This document shows positions 1-7,270 of a DNA stretch of 11,251 nucleotides, piece after piece. Within the stretch, counting starts at the first letter, position 1. Each line of letters opens with the position of its first letter. The position numbers and the translations under genes were made by a program. The DNA is from an uncultured Clostridia bacterium (GTDB taxonomy: Bacteria > Bacillota > Clostridia > TANB77 > CAG-508). The notes beneath the pieces are model-generated. The model saw only the letters and a program-made list of their open reading frames with translations, was not told the origin of the DNA and searched no databases. The stretch lies in assembly GCA_934162925.1 (NCBI GenBank), contig CAKPJR010000029.1, positions 1 to 11,251 of the forward strand. The letters run 5' to 3'.

Positions 1-250
1 AAAAAATAAAATAGAAGAAAATAAAATAAATAATTCAGAAATAAAAAATAAAATAGAAGAAAATAAAATAAATAATTCAGAAATAAAAAATAAAATAGAA
101 GAAAATAAAATAAATAATTTAGAAATAAAAAATAAAATAGAAGAAAATAAAATAAATAATTTAGAAATAAAAAATGAAATAGAAGAAAATAAAATAAATA
201 GTTTAGAAATAAAAAGTAAAATAGAAAAAAATAAAATAAATAATTTGGAA
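1..250 (+). repeat. 42-bp in-frame tandem repeat (14-residue unit, about six copies)
   Basis: Units begin at 41, 83, 125, 167 and 209, with a cut copy at 1-40. Each encodes 14 residues of the form IKNKIEENKINN(S/L)E. Units 1 and 2 are identical, 3 and 4 differ from them only by C to T at one site, and 5 and 6 carry a few more changes. The array is therefore most homogeneous on its left side and decays toward the right. The unit length is a multiple of three, so copy-number change would keep the frame. The array may extend beyond the left edge. Confidence 0.95.
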
Positions 251-655
251 GAAAAAAATTATGAAAAAGATAAAATAGAAATAAAATTTTTAAGAGCAGA
301 CGAAAGAAAATTTGAAGAAGAAAGCATAGATATTTCTTCTATAAAATCTGAAGAAGAATTGATAGAAAAATTGGATGAAATGAATTTGGAAGAAGAAAAC
401 TTTTATAAGATAATACTAAAAGGGACAAAAAAAATAGAATTAAACGAAACAAGAATATGTAAACTAATACAAAAAGATATGATCTTAAAAGTGAGGGATA
501 AAACAGAAACAGAATACAATATTGACAATTTAGCTATGCAAAAAAATCTAAAAGGTATGTTTGTGAAGAACCTACTTGAAAAACTAAAATCTGATCCACA
601 GGAAGAAGATAGTATAAAAAAAGCTATGGAAATAGGACTTAAATTATTTGAGTAA
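2..655 (+). CDS. C-terminal part of a YhaO/SbcD-like DNA exonuclease (partial, left edge)
   Basis: The reading frame is open from the left edge to a TAA at 653-655, giving 217 residues of a larger protein. The TTG at 245 is internal, not a start. The first about 83 residues are a 14-residue tandem repeat rich in K, N, E and I. The remaining about 135 residues look like the C-terminal domain of YhaO-type metallophosphoesterases: a segment with LKGTKKIEL, then a lysine-rich beta segment, and an ending with GMFVKNLLEKL and KKAMEIGLKLFE. This resembles the family's G-x-FV-x-x-(M/L)L-x-K tail as I remember it. The phosphodiesterase domain with its metal ligands would lie left of the window and is not seen. 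The next gene on this strand is a YhaN-like ATPase, the usual yhaO partner, which supports the call. The two are separated here by about 730 bp instead of being tightly coupled. Any secreted or structural repeat protein is a less likely alternative. Confidence 0.65.
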   Translation, partial: KNKIEENKINNSEIKNKIEENKINNSEIKNKIEENKINNLEIKNKIEENKINNLEIKNEIEENKINSLEIKSKIEKNKINNLEEKNYEKDKIEIKFLRADERKFEEESIDISSIKSEEELIEKLDEMNLEEENFYKIILKGTKKIELNETRICKLIQKDMILKVRDKTETEYNIDNLAMQKNLKGMFVKNLLEKLKSDPQEEDSIKKAMEIGLKLFE

Positions 656-1388
656 AACTTAACTTTAAAGTAAAAAAATGAGTAAAAAATTAGGCTGAAA
701 TTGGCTGTGGATAACCTAAGAAAAGCATGGGAAATACAGCTGTAAAACGATAATATTAGTAGAGTGAATAGAAAGAAGCCAAGAGTGCAAGAATGCCAAA
801 AAACACACATAATATTATGTGAACAATCGAAGGCATCCAAGAAAGGCATGCTGAGAAACAAGTAAATTTTTAATTGATAATTAAAAGAAAATTTAGAAAG
901 TATGATATAAAAACAAGTAAAAAAATATGGAAAGATTAACTAAGACAAAGTGACGAAAATTATGTAAAGAACAAAACAGATAGAATTTATGTAAATAAAA
1001 CAAAAGGCAAAAAAAGGAAATGAAAAAACAAGTAAGTAGAAAATTTGCAAACCAAAAAACGCAACAAAAAATTGACAAATTGTAAAACAATATTTTAGAA
1101 AAATTAAAAAAATGAATAGAAAACCCAAAATGAAAAATTGACTAAAAAACAAAAAAATAAAAAATGAAATTATAATATATAAAAACTAATCAAAAAAATT
1201 GTGTAGGTGAAATATATAAAACAAAAAATAATTTTTAAAAAAATAAAATTAAAAATAAATATTTTAAAAAATAAAAAAAATAAATAAAGAATTAATAATA
1301 AAATAATTTAAAAATAAATATTAAAATAAATAATAAAAATTAATTAAAAAAATAATAACATACTAAAAATAAAAAATGAGGTGATTTT
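656..1388. other. Gene-free, extremely AT-rich spacer
   Basis: No plausible gene is visible on either strand. All three plus frames are cut by frequent stops, and the minus-strand open frames encode only Phe/Leu-rich low-complexity translations of the A-rich strand. The left part (about 690-852) is richer in G and C and has several inverted repeats; it is listed separately. From about 1217 to 1376 the sequence is almost entirely A and T, with only about three G or C bases between 1261 and 1376. A 21-codon frame at 1020-1085 follows an AAGGA-like site but has no recognisable content. A TATAAT at 1171-1176 has no good -35 partner. Confidence 0.7.
690..852 (+). ncRNA. Possible structured RNA (unassigned)
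   Basis: This island is clearly richer in G and C than its surroundings and holds several short inverted repeats. TTAGG at 690-694 pairs with CCTAA at 715-719. AGCATG at 724-729 pairs with CATGCT at 847-852 and encloses the rest. TACAGCTGTA (735-744) is a palindrome. ATGCC at 793-797 pairs with GGCAT at 832-836 around a 16-base perfect palindrome, CACATAATATTATGTG, at 806-821. No reading frame crosses it on the plus strand. It matches no RNA family that I recognise. It could be a riboswitch-like leader, an independent small RNA or a decayed mobile element. Strand and ends are guesses. Confidence 0.25.
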
Positions 1389-3272
1389 TTGAAAATAGAT
1401 TTTTTAAAAATAAATGGATTTGGAAAAATAAAAAATAAAGAAATTAATTTAGAAAAAAATATTAATTTAATTTATGGAAAAAATGAATCTGGTAAAAGTA
1501 CTTTATTAAAATTTATAGATGGAATGCTTTATGGTATTTCAAAAAATAAAAATGGAAAAGACATATCTGATTATGATAAATATAAACCTTGGAACACAGA
1601 GGAATTTTCAGGGAAAATAAATTATACTTTAGATAATGGAAATAAATATGAAGTTTTTAGAGAATTTTCTAAAAAAAATCCTAAAATATATAATAGTAAT
1701 TTAGAAGAAATATCTAAGCAATATAATATTGATAAAAATAAAGGAAATCAATTTTTTTATGATCAAACAAAAATAGATGAAACATTATTTTTAAGTACAA
1801 ATATTGTAGAACAAAATGAAAGTGTTTTAGATAGCAATAGTCAAAATCTATTAACTCAAAAAATAGCAAATATATTATCATCAGGAGAAGATAATGTATC
1901 ATATAAAAAAGTAATGGAAAAATTATCCAAAAAATTAATTGAAGAAGTTGGAACAGAAAGAACTGTTGGAAGGCCTATAAATGAAGTTACGGAGAAAATA
2001 AAAGAAATAAAATTAAAAAAAGAAGAACTAAATAATTGCTCTAGTATTAATGAAGAAATAAAAGAAAATAAAAAATATATTTTACAGGAAATAAAAAATA
2101 TAGAAAATGAAATTAATTTAAATAAGGATATAAAAATATCAAGAGAAAACGAAGAAAAAGAAAAAGAGAAAATAAATATTAAAGAAAAAATAAATTTAGA
2201 CTATGAGGAAAAAATAAATAATTTAAAAAACAAATTAAATAATAAAAAAGAAGCAAAAACTAACAATAAATTAAATAGAATAAATTTAATTATAATTTTA
2301 ATATTAATTTTATTAAATATTTTAATTAATTTTATTAATATTTCTAAAATAATAGAAAAAATTATTATATATACCACAATTATTTATTTGATTTTAAATT
2401 TAGTAAGATATTTAAAAAATAAATATAATAAAAATAAAATTGAAAAGAAAGAAAATATAGAAAAAATAAAAAACGAAAAAGAAATAGAAATTTTAGAAGA
2501 AAATAAAAAAAATAATATAGATGAAATAAATAAAATAGAAAAAGAAATTAATGATGAAAATAGTAAACAACTGGAAAAAATAATCAATAAATATGAAAAA
2601 CAATTTAATAAAGCAGAAATACAAAAATTATTTTATTTAGATTTAAATAGTATGGAAAAGCAAATAGAATTATTAAATAGAGAATATAATAATAAAAAAA
2701 TAGAATTAAATACAATTAATATTAAGGAAAGTGAAAACAATATTAAAATACAAAATAAACTTGAATATGAAGAACAACTAGAATATTATCAAGAACAGAA
2801 AACAGAAATAGAAAAATTAGAAACAAGTATAAAAATAGCAAAAGATGCATTAGAACAAGCATATTCAGAAATGAAAAATGAAGTTACACCTAAATTTACA
2901 AAAGATTTATCTAATTTGATAGAAAAAATTTCCAACAATAAATATAAAAATGCAAAGTTTGATAGTGAATATGGTCTTAGAGTAGAAATGGAAAATGGAG
3001 AATATATGGACTGCAATAGGCTAAGTATAGGAACAATAGATCAATTATATTTATCTCTTAGGTTATCTGCAATGAATGAAATAACAGAAGAAACCCTGCC
3101 AATAATTTTAGATGAAGCTTTTGCTTATTATGATAGTGAAAGATTAGAAAATATTCTAAAATATATTTATGATAATTATAAAAATAATCAAGTCCTAATT
3201 TTTACATGTACAAACAGAGAAAAACAAATTTTAGATAAATTAAATATGGAATATAATTTAATTAATTTATAA
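1389..3272 (+). CDS. YhaN/SbcC-like SMC-family ATPase with a membrane hairpin in its coiled coil
   Basis: This 627-residue protein has an SMC/Rad50-type ATPase split into two halves. The N-terminal half has Walker A GKNESGKST (residues 30-38). The C-terminal half has the ABC signature LSIGTIDQLYLSLRLS (545-560) and Walker B LPIILDE (570-576). Long K/E-rich coiled coils run from about 205 to 295 and 343 to 520. Between them lie two hydrophobic stretches, about 298-318 and 321-342, where Rad50/SbcC would have a zinc hook, so the arm tip is probably anchored in the membrane. The switch-histidine position near the end reads FTCTNRE (605-611), without the usual histidine. GAGGTGA at 1378-1384 places the start at TTG 1389. 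The YhaO-like gene upstream suggests a nuclease/ATPase pair acting on DNA ends; that role is inferred from family resemblance. Codons are more A-rich than in prfA, ftsA or ftsZ. Confidence 0.85.
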   Translation: MKIDFLKINGFGKIKNKEINLEKNINLIYGKNESGKSTLLKFIDGMLYGISKNKNGKDISDYDKYKPWNTEEFSGKINYTLDNGNKYEVFREFSKKNPKIYNSNLEEISKQYNIDKNKGNQFFYDQTKIDETLFLSTNIVEQNESVLDSNSQNLLTQKIANILSSGEDNVSYKKVMEKLSKKLIEEVGTERTVGRPINEVTEKIKEIKLKKEELNNCSSINEEIKENKKYILQEIKNIENEINLNKDIKISRENEEKEKEKINIKEKINLDYEEKINNLKNKLNNKKEAKTNNKLNRINLIIILILILLNILINFINISKIIEKIIIYTTIIYLILNLVRYLKNKYNKNKIEKKENIEKIKNEKEIEILEENKKNNIDEINKIEKEINDENSKQLEKIINKYEKQFNKAEIQKLFYLDLNSMEKQIELLNREYNNKKIELNTINIKESENNIKIQNKLEYEEQLEYYQEQKTEIEKLETSIKIAKDALEQAYSEMKNEVTPKFTKDLSNLIEKISNNKYKNAKFDSEYGLRVEMENGEYMDCNRLSIGTIDQLYLSLRLSAMNEITEETLPIILDEAFAYYDSERLENILKYIYDNYKNNQVLIFTCTNREKQILDKLNMEYNLINL

Positions 3273-3281
3273 ATAGTAATT

Positions 3282-3323
3282 TATACACTATTAAAGTTGA
3301 AAAAACTTTAATAGTTGTGTATA
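3282..3323. repeat. Interrupted inverted repeat overlapping the prfA promoter
   Basis: TATTAAAGTT (3289-3298) pairs with AACTTTAATA (3304-3313) around a five-base loop. Outside it TATACAC (3282-3288) pairs with GTGTATA (3317-3323), with a three-base bulge (GTT) on the right. No T-run follows, so this is a poor terminator. The dyad covers the -35 and most of the -10 of the prfA promoter, so it could be an operator or an mRNA 3' end stabiliser for the gene before it. Confidence 0.7.
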
Positions 3324-3325
3324 AT
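3297..3325 (+). promoter_or_regulatory. sigma-A-type promoter for prfA
   Basis: TTGAAA (3297-3302), a 17-base spacer and a consensus TATAAT (3320-3325) lie 33 bases before the prfA start. Transcription would begin near 3332, giving a short leader with the ribosome site. Confidence 0.7.
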
Positions 3326-3358
3326 AATATAGTTAGATTAAATAAAGAGGAGATATGT

Positions 3359-4417
3359 ATGTTTCAAAAATTAGAAGACGTAGAGAAGAGATATGAGGAA
3401 CTTAATAAAAAAATAAGTGATCCAGAAGTTATTGCAAGACAAAGTGAATGGCAAAAGTGTATGAAAGAACACGCTTTAATTTCAGATGTTGCAGAAAAAT
3501 ATAAAGAATATAAAAAAGTAAAAGCAGATATGGAAGAAGCAAAGGAAATGATGAATGATAAAGAGCTAAAAGAACTTGCAGAAATGGAATATCAAGAGGC
3601 AAAAGAAAAACTTCCAAAAATAGAAGAAGAATTGAAGTTTTTACTAATACCTAAAGATCCAGATGATGATAAAAATATAATATGTGAAATAAGAGCTGGA
3701 GCAGGAGGAGAAGAGGCAGCATTATTTGCTGGAACTTTATTTAGAATGTATTCAATGTATGCAGAAACAAAACATTGGAAAATAGATGTTCTTAATGAAA
3801 ATGAAACAGGTCTTGGAGGATATAAAGAAGTAACATTTATGGTTACAGGAAAAGGTGCATATAGTAGATTAAAATTCGAAAGTGGAGTGCATAGAGTTCA
3901 AAGAGTTCCAGATACAGAAAGTAGTGGAAGAATTCATACATCAACAGCTACAGTTGCAGTATTACCTGTTGTTGAAGATGTAGAAATAGAAATAAACCCA
4001 GCAGATGTAAAAATGGAAGTGTTTAGAGCATCAGGTGCTGGAGGACAACATGTTAACAAAACATCTTCAGCAGTAAGATTGATACACGAACCTACAGGAA
4101 TAGTAGCAGAATGTCAAACAGAAAGATCTCAAACTCAAAATAGAGAGTATGCAATGAGGTTATTAAAATCTAGAATATATGAGCAGGAAAAAGCAAAACA
4201 AGATGCTGAGCTTGCAAACGAAAGAAAATCACAAGTAGGAAGTGGAGATAGAAGCGAAAAAATTAGAACATATAATTACCCACAAGGTAGAATTACAGAT
4301 CATAGAATAGGAATGAGTATATATCAAATGGAGAATTTCTTAAATGGAGATTTAGATGAAATGATAAATAACTTAATTGCAGCAGATAGAGCAGAAAAAT
4401 TAAAAGGAGATTCTTAA
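3359..4417 (+). CDS. prfA: Peptide chain release factor 1
   Basis: RF1 recognises UAA and UAG in the ribosomal A site and triggers peptide release. The 352-residue product matches the family length. The stop-codon recognition tripeptide is PDT (residues 184-186) in the context RVPDTESSGRIHTSTATVAV. The catalytic GGQ loop is GAGGQHVNKTSSAVRL, with Gln230 being the residue normally N5-methylated by PrmC. The helical N-terminal domain (about 1-100) and a basic C-terminal tail are present. The start is ATG 3359 behind AAAGAGGAG (3344-3352). A GTG 14 codons upstream in frame is rejected because it falls inside the promoter dyad and has no ribosome site. The gene seems monocistronic, between its own promoter and a strong terminator. 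It is intact, with stop TAA. Confidence 0.98.
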   Translation: MFQKLEDVEKRYEELNKKISDPEVIARQSEWQKCMKEHALISDVAEKYKEYKKVKADMEEAKEMMNDKELKELAEMEYQEAKEKLPKIEEELKFLLIPKDPDDDKNIICEIRAGAGGEEAALFAGTLFRMYSMYAETKHWKIDVLNENETGLGGYKEVTFMVTGKGAYSRLKFESGVHRVQRVPDTESSGRIHTSTATVAVLPVVEDVEIEINPADVKMEVFRASGAGGQHVNKTSSAVRLIHEPTGIVAECQTERSQTQNREYAMRLLKSRIYEQEKAKQDAELANERKSQVGSGDRSEKIRTYNYPQGRITDHRIGMSIYQMENFLNGDLDEMINNLIAADRAEKLKGDS

Positions 4418-4466
4418 AACAAGAGTAAGCAATACTGAGAGAAATAAACTTTATTGAAATTTGTGT

Positions 4467-4511
4467 AAAAAAAGTAGCCCTAATGTAAAAAGAATTAGGA
4501 CTACTTTTTTA
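4467..4511 (+). terminator. Intrinsic terminator after prfA
   Basis: AAAAGTAG plus CCTAAT pairs with ATTAGG plus CTACTTTT, with one small internal mismatch and a loop of about nine bases, and the right arm ends in a run of six T. It lies about 50 bases after the prfA stop. Confidence 0.88.
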
Positions 4512-4555
4512 TTACAGCAAGATTACGAAAATATGACAAAAATGTAACATTACTA

Positions 4556-4584
4556 TTGACTTTTTTTGCAAAATATAATATTCT
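4556..4584 (+). promoter_or_regulatory. Probable promoter for ftsA
   Basis: TTGACT (4556-4561), 17 bases, then TATTCT (4579-4584). A better-looking TATAAT at 4574-4579 is only 12 bases from this -35, so the exact -10 is uncertain. It follows the prfA terminator directly, so ftsA needs a promoter here. Confidence 0.5.
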
Positions 4585-4613
4585 AATACCAACGAAAAAT
4601 TTACTAATTAAAT

Positions 4614-4619
4614 GGAGGA
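4614..4619 (+). promoter_or_regulatory. Ribosome-binding site that decides the ftsA start
   Basis: GGAGGA at 4614-4619 overlaps the in-frame ATG at 4612, so that ATG cannot use it. It is seven bases before TTG 4627, which is the likely start. Confidence 0.75.
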
Positions 4620-4626
4620 ATTTGTC

Positions 4627-5856
4627 TTGGCTATCGGAGATATAATAGTAGGTATTGACATAGGAACTTCCAAGGTAAATGCTGTAGTAGGAGAAGTAAA
4701 TAATTTCAATCAGGTGGAGATTATTGCTACAAGCGAATGTAAATGCTTTGGGATGAAAAAGTCAAAGATTACAGATGAAGAAGAAGTAATAGCAGCAATT
4801 TCTAAAACTATTGCAGAAGTTGAAGAGTTTGCAAATATAAAAATACATTCAGCATATGTTACAATACCAGGTAAATATATAACGATTGTACAAAATAGTA
4901 TTGTAAAAGAAGCAAAAGATAAGTATGCAGGAATTTCAACAAAAGATGTAACATCAGCAATAATGCAGGTAAAAGACATAGATATTCCAGATGACAAAGT
5001 TTTAATAGATATAGTAGCAAATGAATTTTCTCTAGATAATGGAAGAATAATAGATGATCCAGTAGGCAGCTTAAGTTCTACATTTACAGTAAAAGGACAA
5101 GTTGTTTTAGCAGATAAAGCGTATGTAAAACAATTAACTAGTATATTTAAAAAAGCAAATATAGAAATAGATGGAATAGTTTCAAATGTTTTAGCAGAAA
5201 GACAATTAATATTAGATAAAAATGAATTAAAAGATAATGTTATGATTCTAGATATTGGAGCAGGAAATACTGACATAGGTGTGTTTGAAGGAGAATCTTT
5301 TATCTATAATAATACAATTCCACTAGGTGGAGATAACATTACAGCTGATATAGCTTATGTCTTTAATATAAGCGAAGAAGAAGCAGATAGACTAAAAAAA
5401 CAATATGGACTAGCTTTGAAATCTTTTATAGATAACGATACAGATATAATATTAAATACATATAAGGGCGAAGAAAGAACAAAAACAATAAAAAGCTCTG
5501 AATTAATAGAAGTAATAGAAGCAAGAGTGGAAGAAATATTTTCTTTAGTAAATAAAAGTATTTCTAATGAAGGAATAAAATCGAATATAAATAATGTAAT
5601 TTTAACAGGACAAGGAATTACAAATATAAATAAAAGTGATGTTGCAGGAAAAATTACATTAAATATTCCAGTAAAAATATCAACTGGAAGGCTAATAAGC
5701 ACAATAAAGCCAAACTTTAGATCAAGTTATGCTTTGGTAAAATATGTAGCATCAAGACCTTATGCAAAAACAGTTTCTAGCAGTATTGATACTAGATCAG
5801 AGGAAAGTTTCTTTAAAACAATTATGGAAAGAATAAAAGAATTTTTCTATTCATAA
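4627..5856 (+). CDS. ftsA: Cell division protein FtsA (actin-fold FtsZ membrane anchor)
   Basis: FtsA is an actin-like ATPase that polymerises under the membrane and tethers FtsZ. The 409-residue protein starts with GDIIVGIDIGTSKV (phosphate-1 loop, D11 to K16). It has the phosphate-2 motif ILDIGAGNTDIG (D209 to D216) and an adenosine motif VILTGQGITNI. It ends in FFKTIMERIKEFFYS, an amphipathic helix of the kind that inserts into the inner leaflet. The TTG start at 4627 is preferred over ATG 4612 because of the ribosome site position, and because FtsA proteins typically begin a few residues before the first beta strand. ftsZ follows after 130 bases with its own promoter. The product is close to the family's usual length and has no visible defects. 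Confidence 0.95.
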   Translation: MAIGDIIVGIDIGTSKVNAVVGEVNNFNQVEIIATSECKCFGMKKSKITDEEEVIAAISKTIAEVEEFANIKIHSAYVTIPGKYITIVQNSIVKEAKDKYAGISTKDVTSAIMQVKDIDIPDDKVLIDIVANEFSLDNGRIIDDPVGSLSSTFTVKGQVVLADKAYVKQLTSIFKKANIEIDGIVSNVLAERQLILDKNELKDNVMILDIGAGNTDIGVFEGESFIYNNTIPLGGDNITADIAYVFNISEEEADRLKKQYGLALKSFIDNDTDIILNTYKGEERTKTIKSSELIEVIEARVEEIFSLVNKSISNEGIKSNINNVILTGQGITNINKSDVAGKITLNIPVKISTGRLISTIKPNFRSSYALVKYVASRPYAKTVSSSIDTRSEESFFKTIMERIKEFFYS

Positions 5857-5906
5857 AGCTTAAATGCTAAGCAAACAATAAATAAGTTATAAATTTTTTT
5901 AAATAA

Positions 5907-5935
5907 ATGTAATATTTGGAATAATGTGATATAAT
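5907..5935 (+). promoter_or_regulatory. Extended -10 promoter for ftsZ
   Basis: TGATATAAT gives an extended -10 (TATAAT at 5930-5935 preceded by TG and one base). The -35 region at 5907-5912 (ATGTAA) is poor, as extended -10 promoters allow. It lies 52 bases before the ftsZ start. Confidence 0.6.
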
Positions 5936-5986
5936 TAGTGAACTATTAATTCCAAAACTCAAAATTAAGAAGGAGGATTAAACAAA

Positions 5987-7102
5987 ATGATGGACACAGA
6001 TTATGAAGAAAACAATTATATGATGGATGGCACAGCAACAATAAAAGTTATTGGTGTTGGAGGTGCTGGTAATAACGCTATAAATAGAATGATTGAATCG
6101 GGAATAAAAAATGTTGAATTTATAGCAGTTAATACAGATAGACAAGCACTTCAATTATCAAAAGCAAGTTCAAGAATTCAAATAGGTGAAAAATTAACAA
6201 GAGGTTTAGGAGCAGGAGCTAATCCAGATATTGGTATGCAAGCTGCTGAAGAAAGTAAAGCAGAAATAGCAGAAGTATTAAGAGGAGCAGATATGGTGTT
6301 CGTTACAGCCGGAATGGGTGGAGGAACAGGAACAGGTGCAGCTCCAATAGTAGCAGCTGCTGCAAAAGAACTTGGAATTTTAACAATAGGTGTTGTAACA
6401 AAACCATTTACATTTGAAGGCAAAAAAAGACTTAATCAAGCTGAAAAAGGAATTGCTAATTTAAAAGAAAGAGTAGATACATTAGTTGTTATACCAAATG
6501 ATAAACTATTACAAATAATAGATAGAAGAACTTCTATAGTAGAAGCTTTCAAAATGGCAGATGATGTATTAAGACAAGGTGTTCAAGGTATATCAGATTT
6601 AATTTCAGTGCCAGGATTAATAAACTTAGACTTTGCAGATGTTAAAACTGTAATGCTAAATACAGGAATGGCTCATATGGGTATTGGTAGAGCAAGTGGA
6701 GAAAATAGAGCAGAAGATGCAGCTAAACAAGCAATTCAAAGTCCATTACTAGAAACATCAATAGAAGGTGCAAGAGGAGTTATAATAAATATTACAGGTG
6801 GAAATGAATTAGGATTACAAGAAGCAAACACTGCTGCAGAACTTATTCAAAGAAGTGTAGATCCAGAAGCTAACATTATATTTGGTGTTGTTACAGATGA
6901 AACTTTAGGTGACGAAATAACAATAACAGTAATAGCTACAGGATTCGAAAAAGAACAAGAAATATCTAGCTTAGGTGTGGAAAATTTAGTAACAAATACT
7001 TGGAATAAAAAAATAAACTCTATTCCAACACCAAGTGAAAATAGAGAATCACAAGGAGATTTAGACATACCATCTTTTTTAAGAAAAAAAGGAAATAAAT
7101 AG
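5987..7102 (+). CDS. ftsZ: Cell division GTPase FtsZ
   Basis: FtsZ is the tubulin homologue that forms the cytokinetic ring and also the polar septum of sporulation. The 371-residue protein has the nucleotide-binding start IKVIGVGGAGNNAINRM, the GTP-binding signature GMGGGTGTGAAP (residues 109-120) and the catalytic T7 loop NLDFAD (213-218). A short variable linker leads to the conserved C-terminal peptide DIPSFLRKK, the FtsA-binding site. The start is ATG 5987 behind AAGGAGG (5970-5976); the adjoining ATG at 5990 would lose one residue. It lies downstream of ftsA with its own promoter and is closed by a terminator, so it is transcriptionally separated from the sporulation genes that follow. 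Confidence 0.98.
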   Translation: MMDTDYEENNYMMDGTATIKVIGVGGAGNNAINRMIESGIKNVEFIAVNTDRQALQLSKASSRIQIGEKLTRGLGAGANPDIGMQAAEESKAEIAEVLRGADMVFVTAGMGGGTGTGAAPIVAAAAKELGILTIGVVTKPFTFEGKKRLNQAEKGIANLKERVDTLVVIPNDKLLQIIDRRTSIVEAFKMADDVLRQGVQGISDLISVPGLINLDFADVKTVMLNTGMAHMGIGRASGENRAEDAAKQAIQSPLLETSIEGARGVIINITGGNELGLQEANTAAELIQRSVDPEANIIFGVVTDETLGDEITITVIATGFEKEQEISSLGVENLVTNTWNKKINSIPTPSENRESQGDLDIPSFLRKKGNK

Positions 7103-7130
7103 TAAAAACAATTAATAAAATAAAATTTAA

Positions 7131-7168
7131 AAAGAAATAATCTAATTTAGTAGATTATTTCTTTTTTT
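7131..7168 (+). terminator. Intrinsic terminator after ftsZ
   Basis: AAAGAAATAATCTA (7131-7144) pairs perfectly with TAGATTATTTCTTT (7151-7164) around a six-base loop, followed by more T. It lies just after the ftsZ stop and insulates spoIIGA from ftsZ transcription. Confidence 0.9.
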
Positions 7169-7180
7169 CGCCTTCACAAA

Positions 7181-7213
7181 ATGACACATTATTTATTCAA
7201 TAGGTAGTACAAT
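7181..7213 (+). promoter_or_regulatory. Candidate spoIIG promoter with an over-long spacer
   Basis: ATGACA (7181-7186) and TACAAT (7208-7213) are good -35 and -10 hexamers but 21 bases apart. The Bacillus subtilis spoIIG promoter is known for a similar over-long spacing (22 bp) that makes it depend on phosphorylated Spo0A. A clear Spo0A box (TGTCGAA type) is not visible; the nearest is a weak TTTGTGAA on the minus strand around 7174-7181. There is no conventional 17-bp promoter alternative between the ftsZ terminator and the gene. Confidence 0.4.
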
Positions 7214-7270
7214 ATTTAGCACAGAATATAAGAATTAATTTAAAACAATAACAGAATACGAGGTGATTTA

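Noticed and set aside
1..250. A CRISPR array in the left-edge repeats
   Set aside because: The units are contiguous 42-bp tandem copies in frame with a gene, with no unique spacers.
245..655. A separate 136-residue gene starting at TTG 245
   Set aside because: The frame is open without a stop to the left edge, the repeat continues across 245, and there is no ribosome site in front of it.
1020..1085. A 21-codon plus-strand frame in the spacer
   Set aside because: It is short, with composition like the surrounding spacer and nothing recognisable in it.
403..1152. Minus-strand open frames rich in Phe, Leu and Ser (403-861, 893-1090, 940-1152)
   Set aside because: They are translations of the complement of A-rich DNA, overlap a real gene or spacer, and have no recognisable domain or ribosome site.
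3317..3358. GTG 3317 as the prfA start
   Set aside because: It lies within the promoter and dyad, upstream of the likely transcription start, and the ribosome site points to ATG 3359.
4612..4626. ATG 4612 as the ftsA start
   Set aside because: It overlaps the GGAGGA ribosome site; TTG 4627 is correctly spaced.
4710..5702. Minus-strand open frames inside ftsA, and similar ones inside ftsZ and sigE
   Set aside because: They are complement shadows of well-supported conserved genes.
5854..5875. A terminator after ftsA (GCTTA / TAAGC hairpin)
   Set aside because: The stem has only five pairs and no adjoining T-run.
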